NCBI GenBank assembly: GCA_902629465.1
Contig: CACOQX010000010.1
Location: 1-33,724, forward strand
Origin: an uncultured SAR86 cluster bacterium
GTDB lineage: Bacteria > Pseudomonadota > Gammaproteobacteria > Magnimaribacterales > AG-339-G14
Direction: 5' to 3'
DNA: 33,724 bases
The notes below the pieces were generated by a model. It had not been told where the DNA came from. It saw nothing but the letters and a program-made list of their open reading frames with translations, and ran no database searches. Both the position numbers and the translations under genes were made by a program. Below are positions 1-8,851 of this stretch, in pieces. Numbering within the stretch: position 1 is the first letter of the stretch; each line of letters begins with the position of its first letter.

Positions 1-175
1 CTGTTTCAGTTTCTTTAGCTAAATTTTCTAAAAATTTAAAAACTCTTGAAATAATCAAAGCTCTTAAAATCAATGAAAAAACTATGATTATTAAAGAAAT
101 AACTACATTACCAATAGATATACCTAGAAAATCTTGATTCCATACTTCCAGTATTAAATTAAAAAACCCGTCCAT
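1..175 (-). CDS. MscS-family mechanosensitive channel, N-terminal fragment (gene runs off the window start)
   Basis: Not in the ORF track. Reverse-strand reading from ATG at 175: MDGFFNLILEVWNQDFLGISIGNVVISLIIIVFSLILRALIISRVFKFLENLAKETET... One TM segment followed by an 'LAKETET' motif typical of the MscS N-terminal/TM3 junction. Confidence 0.6.
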   Translation of the reverse strand, partial: MDGFFNLILEVWNQDFLGISIGNVVISLIIIVFSLILRALIISRVFKFLENLAKETET

Positions 176-180
176 AAAAA

Positions 181-924
181 TTAATTGAAATTATACGAAA
201 AAACTGTAGCAAATCCTTCTTCTTTCTTTACAGCATTTGAAGGAGGTTTTGAGTCATAAAATGTATTGTATTGAAGGGAAATTTTAAAATTTTCATTTAC
301 ATGAAAATCGAACTGACCAATTAGAGTTGCCTTATAATCACTAAAAGAACTTAATGCAGGCTGAATAAAAGCTGATAAATCAAATACTATATTTTCATCT
401 ATTAAAAATTCACTGTGAAAGTAAGAGGATACTCTCAAAGTATTATCAGTAATTGTTGATAAATCCTCTTCATCTTCATTCATAACTCCAACGCCTGCCT
501 TAAAATTATTTTCTAAATTAAATCTTGCACCTAATCCAATTAATTCTCTCTTATTAAATTTTCTAAACGGATTCTTTGAATATTGTATATACGTTTCTAA
601 ACTGGGGTCTTTATCAAATAAAAAATTTAGTCTCAAATGAGCTAATGTTGCAGAATCATAATTTTTTTGATTAATTTGTTTTTGCGACCTCTTTATAACA
701 AAAAAAGTTTCCAAATCTTCTACGTTGTAATCTAATGAGGATTGAATTGAAAAACTGTCTCTATTTCTATTTCCTCTTGAAAAACTTAGCGATCCTGAGA
801 TGTTAGCAAAAAAGCCTTTTTCTCCGTCTCTCCTCAAGTCTTCTACATTTACAATCGCCTCTGAATGAATAAAAAAAGATGAAAATAAAGCAAAAATTAG
901 AAAAAATTTACTTTGTCTTTGCAA
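181..924 (-). CDS. Exported protein, likely outer-membrane beta-barrel (DUF481-like appearance)
   Basis: ORF 181..975. A TTG start at 924 gives a clean signal peptide (MQRQSKFFLIFALFSSFFIHSEA) and a short overlap with the upstream cyclase instead of 68 bp. Alternating polar/aromatic strands, C-terminal '...FATVFSYNFN'. Confidence 0.55.
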   Translation of the reverse strand: MQRQSKFFLIFALFSSFFIHSEAIVNVEDLRRDGEKGFFANISGSLSFSRGNRNRDSFSIQSSLDYNVEDLETFFVIKRSQKQINQKNYDSATLAHLRLNFLFDKDPSLETYIQYSKNPFRKFNKRELIGLGARFNLENNFKAGVGVMNEDEEDLSTITDNTLRVSSYFHSEFLIDENIVFDLSAFIQPALSSFSDYKATLIGQFDFHVNENFKISLQYNTFYDSKPPSNAVKKEEGFATVFSYNFN

Positions 925-3091
925 TAAATACTCCAGACCAGTCATTCGGCAAGGTTTGTTTTGATAATTCATCAATCCTTTCTAAAAATAGCGTGTAGTA
1001 TAAAGTAAATTCAGTTTTAGAAAACCTATATTTATCAATATGTTCTTTGGCTTTTAGCCAATTTTGATCTCTATAATTCTTTAAAAACTCTTGGTGTTCT
1101 ATTAAAAAATCCTCATCTGGAATCTCGGAATCCTCTTTATTAAATACTGTATAGATTGTTACAGGCTCTGATTTTCCTTTCACCGCAATCAAATCAAGTT
1201 CGCACACAGAATATTTATCCTGTGGAAGACCCTGAACAGATCCTTCACCCAAAATAATCTGCATCCCATAATTGCCCGACTGACCTTCCAAACGAGAAGC
1301 TAAATTAACTGCATCACCAAGCACCGTATAGTCAAATCTTTTATCAGAACCCATGTTTCCAACAATACATTCACCTGTATTTATTCCAATACCCACAGAC
1401 AATTTATCTTCATCATGTCTATTTAGATCTTTATTTAACTGCTCTAAAGCTTTGCTCATTGAAAAGGCAGCATCAATTGATTTTTCTCTATGTTTTGGAT
1501 CTTCAGAAGGCGCATTCCAAAAAGCCATAATACAATCCCCCATGTATTTATCTATGGTCCCTTGATTATTTAATATCTCATTGGACAAAACAGTTAATAA
1601 ATTATTTATTAAATTAGTTAAAGCTTCTGGATCTCCTTTGTATTTTTCAGAAATTGAAGTAAACCCTCTTATATCAGAGAAAAGAAAGGTCATTTCTTTT
1701 CTTTCTCCACCAAGTTTAAGTGATTCACTTGATTGAGCTAATTTCTCTACCATCACAGGTGACATATATTGAGAAAATGCGTTTCTTACCTTACTTCTTT
1801 CTAATTCAGTAAAGAGAAAATTAAAGAACGTAACCACCAAATAACAAATAAGACAAATAACAAGAGGGGATATAGGATCAACCAAATAGTTATAGGAATT
1901 AAAAATATAAAAACTACCAAATGAGGAAATTCCATTTCCCATGATAAAAACAAATAAACCTCCTATTGGACCCAAGAATTGAATAAAAAAAGTAATAAGA
2001 AGGGCTAAAAATAATCCTGTTACAACTTCCATACCAAATATCCAATCAGGTCTTTTAAGAAATTGTCCTGAAAGAATCTGATCTGTTAAATTAGCAATTA
2101 TGTTTACTCCCGGAACATTATTTTCAAGCGGGGTTGATCTTAAATCAAACAGCCCTGGAGCACTCGTTCCAACAATCAATATTTTGCCTTCAAAATCTTC
2201 TTGAGTGTATTTAGGGCTTAGTACTTCCCAGATAGGAATAGTTTTAATAGGCTCTTTGGAGTAATGAATCCAAGCAGATCCATCTTCGTTAGTTGGGATA
2301 ATTAAATTTCCTAATTTGACATGATTTATGCCTGTTTCTTCTCCAAAAGCGTCTTCTCCTGAAGCATTTGAAGATTTTATTTGAAAAGTACTTGCCCCTA
2401 TAGCAACTCTTAAAATTTCTAAAGATAGAGACGGAACAAGATTTCCATTTATATTTTCAAACAAAGGAAGTCTTCTTATAATTGAATCGTTATTTCCAAT
2501 ACTCATACTGCCTATTCCAGTTGCGGAATCATCTAAAATTCTTAAATTAGTTTGAATGCCAGTGTATTTTTGTAAAAATTTTCTTGGATTATCTCCTTGT
2601 TCAATTAGGCCAAACTTCATAACAAAATTATTTCTCTTTGAATTACTTGGTATAGCCCCAAGAACTACTGTTCCATGGTTTTTAATAGAATTTGCAAAAA
2701 TATCATCATTATCTTGAATCTCATTAAGAATATCTATTAAGGAGGAATTATTTTTGTATTGTTTCTTCAATTCATTCGATCCTGTTCTGTCGAACTCTGC
2801 AAAAACAATATCAAACCCAAGAGAAGATGATAGATAGGTTTTATTTACTAGATTAGCAAGAACACTTCTTGGCCATGGCCATTGACCTATCTCAGAAAGA
2901 GATTTTTCATCAATATCCAAAACTACTACTGTGTCTGGAGATATTGTCTCTCTCGGAGAGATGTTTTGAAACAGATCAAAAGCAGTATTTCTTAGACTTG
3001 AAAAAACATTCAAAGGATCAAAAATTGGAATAAAACTTACAAAAATTGCAAAAGGGATTAATAAATATCTTCCTATTTTTGAAAAATTCAT
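908..3091 (-). CDS. CHASE2-domain class III adenylate/guanylate cyclase
   Basis: N-terminal TM, CHASE2-like extracytoplasmic domain (VVVLDIDEKSLSEIGQWPWPRSVLANLV), further TMs, then a cyclase domain with FLFSDIRGFTSISE, TIDKYMGDCIMAFWNAP and FDYTVLGDAVNLASRLEG. Confidence 0.93.
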   Translation of the reverse strand: MNFSKIGRYLLIPFAIFVSFIPIFDPLNVFSSLRNTAFDLFQNISPRETISPDTVVVLDIDEKSLSEIGQWPWPRSVLANLVNKTYLSSSLGFDIVFAEFDRTGSNELKKQYKNNSSLIDILNEIQDNDDIFANSIKNHGTVVLGAIPSNSKRNNFVMKFGLIEQGDNPRKFLQKYTGIQTNLRILDDSATGIGSMSIGNNDSIIRRLPLFENINGNLVPSLSLEILRVAIGASTFQIKSSNASGEDAFGEETGINHVKLGNLIIPTNEDGSAWIHYSKEPIKTIPIWEVLSPKYTQEDFEGKILIVGTSAPGLFDLRSTPLENNVPGVNIIANLTDQILSGQFLKRPDWIFGMEVVTGLFLALLITFFIQFLGPIGGLFVFIMGNGISSFGSFYIFNSYNYLVDPISPLVICLICYLVVTFFNFLFTELERSKVRNAFSQYMSPVMVEKLAQSSESLKLGGERKEMTFLFSDIRGFTSISEKYKGDPEALTNLINNLLTVLSNEILNNQGTIDKYMGDCIMAFWNAPSEDPKHREKSIDAAFSMSKALEQLNKDLNRHDEDKLSVGIGINTGECIVGNMGSDKRFDYTVLGDAVNLASRLEGQSGNYGMQIILGEGSVQGLPQDKYSVCELDLIAVKGKSEPVTIYTVFNKEDSEIPDEDFLIEHQEFLKNYRDQNWLKAKEHIDKYRFSKTEFTLYYTLFLERIDELSKQTLPNDWSGVFIAKTK

Positions 3092-3134
3092 AGTTCTATC
3101 TAAAAATATTATCCAATATTAGCTTTATTTTTAA

Positions 3135-3140
3135 TATAAT
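3135..3140 (+). promoter_or_regulatory. Candidate -10 box (TATAAT) for the TPR/barrel gene in the divergent intergenic region
   Basis: Exact TATAAT about 22 nt upstream of the likely ATG at 3162. No convincing -35 element. Confidence 0.35.
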
Positions 3141-3161
3141 TCGTTCCGAAAGGATTTGCCG

Positions 3162-4502
3162 ATGAAAATATCAGTATCTTTAGCAAGAAGATTCATATTA
3201 TTTTTATGCTTTTTACTAAGTATAAATCTTCTGGCGCAGAATGTTCCACCATCTATAAGTGACCCTGAAGAGTTGAGAGCAACTCAAATTGAAAGACAAA
3301 AGGTTTTTGACTCAATTATTGAAGATCCAACAAATCTGGAGAATCTTTTTAATTATGCAAATTTATCAATCCTTGTAGGAGATTTAGAAGCAGCAATTGG
3401 AGTTTTTGAGCAAATGCTAATTTATAAACCTGATTTGCCGAGAATTAAGTTAGAGCTTGGAGTTTTGTATTTTAGATTGGGAGCGTATGCTTCAGCAAAA
3501 AGATATCTGGATGATGTTGAAAATTATGACCCTCCTCAAGAAGTTAAAGAGAAAGTGGATGTTTTTCTTAAACAAATTGACAACGAAACCAGACTTTTTA
3601 AGACGCAGTCAGTAGTTTCTATTGGAACCGGAATGTCAAGTAATGCTAATGCTGGATTGGATACAGATGTTGTAACTGTGGTGGGAGATTTGGGAGCAGT
3701 GGAATTAAATATATCAAATAAACCTAAGTCTGATCTTTATTATACAGCAGCTTTTTCATCTCAAATTACTCAAGATTTAAGGCATCCTAGAGGAGATACG
3801 ATTAATTATGTTATTTCTTTGTCAAGACAGGTTTATCGAGATTTTTCAAATTTCGATTCTTCAACTGGAGTATTTTCAGTAAATAGGAAATTTAATATGC
3901 TCGATAATGAAAAATTAAAACTAACTAATCAATCGTTTAGTCCCTCATTAACTGCTTTTAAAGTATTTTTACAAGGTTCAGAATTACTTAGATCACATAG
4001 AGTTGATGTTGATTGGAAGGCAACATTAATGGATTCAGGTACATTTGGTTTAAATGTATATCTAGATGAAAGAGATTTTCTTGGTTCTCAAAATAAATCT
4101 GGAGACTTTATTGGAGTTGGACTTAGCAGAAGTATTATTTTTCCTAAAAGCGGAATTTTCTTGAGTTACAAAACTAATTATGAACATTTCTATGCAACTT
4201 CACCAATCGAGACTTATATAAAAAGATCTTTTGACGTCAGTACTAGACAAGCATTGAATTCGACTACTTTTGCAACTACAAATGTTGGATATTCTTATAA
4301 GGATTATGAAGAAAAAGATCCTTTTCTTGGCTTGAGGTCCGATAAATCGTTAAACTTGAGATTAGGTCTTACTAAGATTCTTAATCTTTGTTGGAATACA
4401 GATTTAGGACTTTCTTTTTCTACCAATAAAAGCACAATTGGACTTTATGCTCGGTCAAATGAAGGATTTTCCGTAAAATTTAATTATCTTTGTACACCTT
4501 AA
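3162..4502 (+). CDS. Exported TPR plus C-terminal beta-barrel protein (surface lipoprotein assembly modifier-like architecture)
   Basis: Signal peptide, TPR-like repeats (NLENLFNYANLSILVGDLEAAIGVFEQML / LPRIKLELGVLYFRLGAYASAKRYLDDV), then a beta-strand-rich C-terminal half. ATG at 3162 preceded by AAAGGA; the track start 3156 is TTG. Confidence 0.6.
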   Translation: MKISVSLARRFILFLCFLLSINLLAQNVPPSISDPEELRATQIERQKVFDSIIEDPTNLENLFNYANLSILVGDLEAAIGVFEQMLIYKPDLPRIKLELGVLYFRLGAYASAKRYLDDVENYDPPQEVKEKVDVFLKQIDNETRLFKTQSVVSIGTGMSSNANAGLDTDVVTVVGDLGAVELNISNKPKSDLYYTAAFSSQITQDLRHPRGDTINYVISLSRQVYRDFSNFDSSTGVFSVNRKFNMLDNEKLKLTNQSFSPSLTAFKVFLQGSELLRSHRVDVDWKATLMDSGTFGLNVYLDERDFLGSQNKSGDFIGVGLSRSIIFPKSGIFLSYKTNYEHFYATSPIETYIKRSFDVSTRQALNSTTFATTNVGYSYKDYEEKDPFLGLRSDKSLNLRLGLTKILNLCWNTDLGLSFSTNKSTIGLYARSNEGFSVKFNYLCTP

Positions 4503-4503
4503 A

Positions 4504-5358
4504 ATGTCTAATGAATTTATATTAAGGGTTCAATGTCCTGATAAATATGGCATTGTTGCGAAAGTTTCCTCTACACTAAATAAAGCAAATCTTTTTATAC
4601 TTGACTCCGCACATTATGGGGATCCGGAAAACAAGATTTTCTTCATGAGAGCAAAGTTAGTTTATTCAAAAAAATTGCTTGATATAAAAAAATTTTCAAG
4701 CTTTTTTGAATCAGAATGCAAAAATTTGAAAATGAATTGGTCTATAAAAGAGGCCGGTTATAAACCAAATACAGCAATATTTGTCTCAAAATACGGACAT
4801 TGTCTTCAGGACTTAATGTATAGAGTCGACTCTGGTATTTTACCTATGAAAGTTTCTTGTATTATTTCCAATCACAAAGATCATGAAAAAATAGCAAATT
4901 GGCATGACATTCCTTTCTTTTTTATACCAATTAATAAAAATAATAAAGATGAGTCAGAATTACAAACAAGGAAAATCGTTAAAGATTTGAATATAGACTT
5001 GATGATTCTTGCAAGATACATGCAAATCTTATCTGACGAGATGTGTAAAGATTTTTATGGAAAAATAATCAATATTCACCATTCATTTTTACCAAGTTTT
5101 AAAGGTGCGAAACCATATCATCAAGCTTATGAAAAAGGAGTTAAGATTTTAGGAGCAACTGCACATTATGTTTCATCCGACTTAGATGAAGGTCCGATAA
5201 TAGATCAAAGTGTTGAGAGGGTAGATCATGCTAAAACTCCAAAAGATCTTGAATTGATTGGAAGAGATCTCGAATCTATTACTTTAGCTAGAGCCGTCAA
5301 ATATCATATAGAAAGAAGAATATTTATAAATAATTCTAAAACAGTTATTTTTAGTTAG
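4504..5358 (+). CDS. purU: Formyltetrahydrofolate deformylase
   Basis: N-terminal ACT-like domain (LRVQCPDKYGIVAKVSSTL) plus formyltransferase-like domain (INIHHSFLPSFKGAKPYHQAYEKGVKILGATAHYVSSDLDEGPIIDQ). Confidence 0.95.
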   Translation: MSNEFILRVQCPDKYGIVAKVSSTLNKANLFILDSAHYGDPENKIFFMRAKLVYSKKLLDIKKFSSFFESECKNLKMNWSIKEAGYKPNTAIFVSKYGHCLQDLMYRVDSGILPMKVSCIISNHKDHEKIANWHDIPFFFIPINKNNKDESELQTRKIVKDLNIDLMILARYMQILSDEMCKDFYGKIINIHHSFLPSFKGAKPYHQAYEKGVKILGATAHYVSSDLDEGPIIDQSVERVDHAKTPKDLELIGRDLESITLARAVKYHIERRIFINNSKTVIFS

Positions 5359-7844
5359 TTGTTGAGCAAGCTTTCTATCTTCCATCTAATAAGATTTTTA
5401 TGATTTTCTGTAGCTTCATCTCGAGAAGGCAAAAAAGTATATGCTTTTATTCTCTTCAGAGAAGCATAACTCGCAGAGGTTGAAGGAGAATCAAAATTTC
5501 CACTTCTAAAAATCATTATCAGCCTTTTAAGATAATAATTCTGTAGATTTTGATCTATACCGTTTAGTTCACGAGATTTACTTTCTTTAAAAATAGATAA
5601 AGTTAGATCTTTAAGCAGCTCATTTGGTAGATATTCATTTCCGTATAAAGAAGAATCAGTCAGTCTTTTTAGAACTCTAGAATTGGTAAAGTGTTTTAAT
5701 ACTTTTTTTTGTCCTTTTAAAATCATTTTGTGAATTTTGGGATCTTCAGTTTTACCGTAAAAATCAAAACTTCTTCTTTCCCGTTGCAACTTACTTGCAA
5801 TGTCAGGAGGAAGAAGAAATTTATCGCTATCGAAATAATATTCAGAAAGAATTTTTATTGATTCTTTTTGAATTTTATAAGGAACAACTTCATATGGATT
5901 TCCACCGTTTTCTAACATGTAGCCCCTATTTGTATAAACTCCACCAACTTGCCTTGAAATTATTTCAGCTGATGAATGAATTTGTCTTAAAAGAATTCTG
6001 TATCCCTGATAAATGCTTTCCCAGCTATCTGATTTTGATTTTAAAGTATCGTAAAGATTTGGTATTAAGTTTTGCGATAGTATAATTCTATCTTTGGCAT
6101 AACTGACAGGATCATTCGACATATCTCCAGTATTTATTCTTGGATCAATTCCTTTTCCAGGAGATCTCATATCATCAGCATCGTTCCCAAATAAATATTC
6201 TTTAGAGGAATATTTCTCAAGCATTTCATCTAAATCATTTTTTGAAAGTTCTGGAGTATAAGCGTACTTAATCGCCAAAATGTCATATTTACCGGGTTTT
6301 ATATCTGCATACTGTCCTTGTTTTACTCCCAGAGGAGCAATATTTAAAGCATGGTAATCCATTACAGAAGAACTTAAACCTTCTTTATAAGTTTTTTCAG
6401 GATTGTGTACATCAGAATTATTATGGAGAGTTGAAGCAGCGAAATTATGATTGAGACCTAACGTGTGACCAACTTCATGTAATATTAATTGGTATAAATC
6501 TTCTTTGTATAATTTACTTATCTCGGTTTCATTTAATTCTAGTGCTTCCATGGCTAATTTTCCAAATAGTCTATTTTCTTGTTTTATCAAAGAATTAAGA
6601 CAAAAATCGTTTCTATGATTTTGTTGATTATCTTGATTTTCAAATATTTCTGAGTATCTGACTCTATTAGTAAGGTAAATCCATTCAAGCATAATATCTG
6701 CTCCAAGAATTTCTCCTGTTCTAGGATTTGTAAAACTAGGGCCGTATCCTCCAAAAGGAGGATTAGGTGATGAAGTCCATCTTATAGTGTTGTATCTTAT
6801 ATCGCCCGCTGACCATTTTGCATCTTCAGGTTGTATTCTTACTTCAATTGCATTGAGGAAACCAGCTTCTTCAAAAGCAATATTCCATGCTAAAACTGCA
6901 TTTTTTATAATAGGTCTAAGTTCGTAAGGAGTAGAATTTTCAATCCAAAACAAAATAGGTTTAACTGGTATAGATTTTTCTTTATTTTTATCTTTTTTCT
7001 CTAGATGCCATTTATTAATTAGATCTTCATAAGGAGTAATATCTGTTGAAGATAAGTTGGTTTTTCTTTCAGAAAAGAAACCTATTCTTTGATCTTCTAC
7101 TCGAGTTTCAAAATTGTTTTCAGGATAATTTATAAAACTAAATCTAAGAGAAATTGAATTATTTCTTGAATCTTGATTTTCTATTGGTTTATTAGATGGA
7201 TTTGAGAAAACAAAATTAATTTCAAAGTCAGTGTTTTTAGGATAATTTAACACTTTATTGATACTAGATTTATTTCTGGATATAGAACCAATTCTAAAGG
7301 AATCTTTAGATTCTTCTTTGTTTTGAGCAACAGTTATTTTGGATAAGTTTTCACTTAATAATAAAGATGTAACATCTATTAAAAATTTATCTTTTGTTTC
7401 AGATTTTTTTTCAATTTTTAATGAATCTATCAAGGAATTAGAAATATTTGCATTTTTAGCTTTTGATAATGGATTTTTCTCATCAAATAAATAGGCAGTA
7501 TTGATTCGATCTATTCTGATCTGGTCAAAATATTTTATGAATTTAATGATGCCGTTATCTAAATAATTTCCTCTCCAAGTTCCAGCTTCTACTATTCCAT
7601 CCAAAATGTGAGCAAAATAAATAAATTCTTTCTCTAATTGATTTTTTTTTATTAAAAAATAAACTTTTCCATTTTCATCATTTCTATAAACATCAATGAG
7701 TCCGGGAAAGTGTGTCAAGTCTTCCAGAAAAGTCTCAAGTCCATCATCTTTTTCTTCTTTTTTATTATTATCTTCATCGGCCAAAATAGATATTGAAAGA
7801 AATCCAATAAGGGCTATCCTAAATAGTAAATTGTATAAAATCAT
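5355..7844 (-). CDS. Zinc-dependent metalloprotease (DUF5117/DUF4953-type metzincin)
   Basis: HEVGHTLGLNHNF zinc motif with downstream Met-turn SSVMDYHALN; long N-terminal region. Probable ATG at 7844 (MILYNLLFRIALIGFLSISILADE signal peptide); the track start 7856 is TTG. Confidence 0.85.
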   Translation of the reverse strand: MILYNLLFRIALIGFLSISILADEDNNKKEEKDDGLETFLEDLTHFPGLIDVYRNDENGKVYFLIKKNQLEKEFIYFAHILDGIVEAGTWRGNYLDNGIIKFIKYFDQIRIDRINTAYLFDEKNPLSKAKNANISNSLIDSLKIEKKSETKDKFLIDVTSLLLSENLSKITVAQNKEESKDSFRIGSISRNKSSINKVLNYPKNTDFEINFVFSNPSNKPIENQDSRNNSISLRFSFINYPENNFETRVEDQRIGFFSERKTNLSSTDITPYEDLINKWHLEKKDKNKEKSIPVKPILFWIENSTPYELRPIIKNAVLAWNIAFEEAGFLNAIEVRIQPEDAKWSAGDIRYNTIRWTSSPNPPFGGYGPSFTNPRTGEILGADIMLEWIYLTNRVRYSEIFENQDNQQNHRNDFCLNSLIKQENRLFGKLAMEALELNETEISKLYKEDLYQLILHEVGHTLGLNHNFAASTLHNNSDVHNPEKTYKEGLSSSVMDYHALNIAPLGVKQGQYADIKPGKYDILAIKYAYTPELSKNDLDEMLEKYSSKEYLFGNDADDMRSPGKGIDPRINTGDMSNDPVSYAKDRIILSQNLIPNLYDTLKSKSDSWESIYQGYRILLRQIHSSAEIISRQVGGVYTNRGYMLENGGNPYEVVPYKIQKESIKILSEYYFDSDKFLLPPDIASKLQRERRSFDFYGKTEDPKIHKMILKGQKKVLKHFTNSRVLKRLTDSSLYGNEYLPNELLKDLTLSIFKESKSRELNGIDQNLQNYYLKRLIMIFRSGNFDSPSTSASYASLKRIKAYTFLPSRDEATENHKNLIRWKIESLLNN

Positions 7845-7870
7845 GATTGGAAACAAATTATCTTAGGTTA

Positions 7871-8635
7871 ATGAAAAACAATCAATCAGAAAGAAAAAAA
7901 AGTTCTATGCCCTTGAGGATTACGAGAAAAAGTTTTTTGGGAGTACTAAGTTTAATTTTTCAAGAATTTATGGAATCTTTATTTACAAAATTTAAGTTAA
8001 AGAAACCAAAAGAAGAAGAAGTTCTATCAATTGTAAGGTTAAAAGCAGAGCCTAATAATCCAAATTCTGTGCTTAAAATAATTGATAATTATGCATATAA
8101 AAAAACTTTTCTTATGAATATCGGAGAAGAAAAAGGGCTTCTCTTAGAAAATGCAATTAATGAATCAGCAGCAAATAACATTCTTGAGTTAGGTGTTTAT
8201 TTGGGCTACTCAACAATTAGAATTCTTAAAAACTTAAATGATAATTCTAAACTTACTTCAATTGAATCAAATAATAGATTCGCCGAAATTGCATCTGAAA
8301 ATATAAATATAGCTGGACTATCAAATAAGCATAAATTGATTATAGGGAAATCAAACGAAGTCATTCCAAATCTAAGTGAAAAATATGATTTTATTTTCAT
8401 TGATCATTGGAAGGATTTATACCTAAAAGATTTAAAAACTTTAGAAGAAAATGATTTGATTGAAGATAAGGCTTGGATTTTTGCAGATAATGTAATTCTT
8501 TTTAATCTGGAAGATTATTTAGATTATGTAAGATTGTCTCCAAAATATACAAGTAAATTCATTCCTGCGAAAAGGGAATATTCAAAATCACACCCTGATG
8601 GAGTGGAAATCTCAATCTTTAATAATGAAATTTAA
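7871..8635 (+). CDS. Class I SAM-dependent O-methyltransferase, catechol-O-methyltransferase-like
   Basis: NILELGVYLGYSTIRI (SAM motif), FIDHWKDLYLKD, FADNVI. The track start 7847 is TTG and would overlap the divergent gene; ATG at 7871 is used here. Confidence 0.8.
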   Translation: MKNNQSERKKSSMPLRITRKSFLGVLSLIFQEFMESLFTKFKLKKPKEEEVLSIVRLKAEPNNPNSVLKIIDNYAYKKTFLMNIGEEKGLLLENAINESAANNILELGVYLGYSTIRILKNLNDNSKLTSIESNNRFAEIASENINIAGLSNKHKLIIGKSNEVIPNLSEKYDFIFIDHWKDLYLKDLKTLEENDLIEDKAWIFADNVILFNLEDYLDYVRLSPKYTSKFIPAKREYSKSHPDGVEISIFNNEI

Positions 8636-8849
8636 TACTCTTGATTTGCATGGAATCAAACATGCAGATGTAAAAATTGAAGTAGAAAATTATCTTTATT
8701 TGAATCAAGAGGATTGTCCGATATTAATTATCTGTGGAAACAGTCAAAAAATGATATCTTTAGTGGAGGAGGTTCTCGTCAAAATTAAATCAAGTTTTGA
8801 GATAGGTTCAGGTAATAATTATGGAACTATCATGGTGAGGTCAGTTTAA
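8625..8849 (+). CDS. Small standalone Smr-like domain protein
   Basis: MKFNTLDLHGIKHADVKIEVENYL...ILIICGNSQKM: LDLHG motif followed by a beta strand as in Smr domains. ATG at 8625 overlaps the end of the methyltransferase. Confidence 0.5.
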   Translation: MKFNTLDLHGIKHADVKIEVENYLYLNQEDCPILIICGNSQKMISLVEEVLVKIKSSFEIGSGNNYGTIMVRSV

Positions 8850-8851
8850 AA

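Noticed and set aside
908-975. Large overlap of the 181-975 ORF with the cyclase as evidence of overlapping genes or a frameshifted fusion
   Set aside because: A TTG start at 924 yields a proper signal peptide and reduces the overlap to about 17 bp; no sign of a domain fusion.
1353-1565. 70-aa + strand ORF inside the cyclase
   Set aside because: Antisense to strongly conserved cyclase-domain codons; no independent support. The same applies to antisense ORFs at 5795-6085, 8206-8400, 13424-13642, 15925-16125, 17864-18064, 18694-18897, 19218-19469, 20037-20225, 20775-20987, 21120-21332, 24972-25154, 26784-26975, 27315-27521, 27692-27904, 30903-31127 and 32900-33133.
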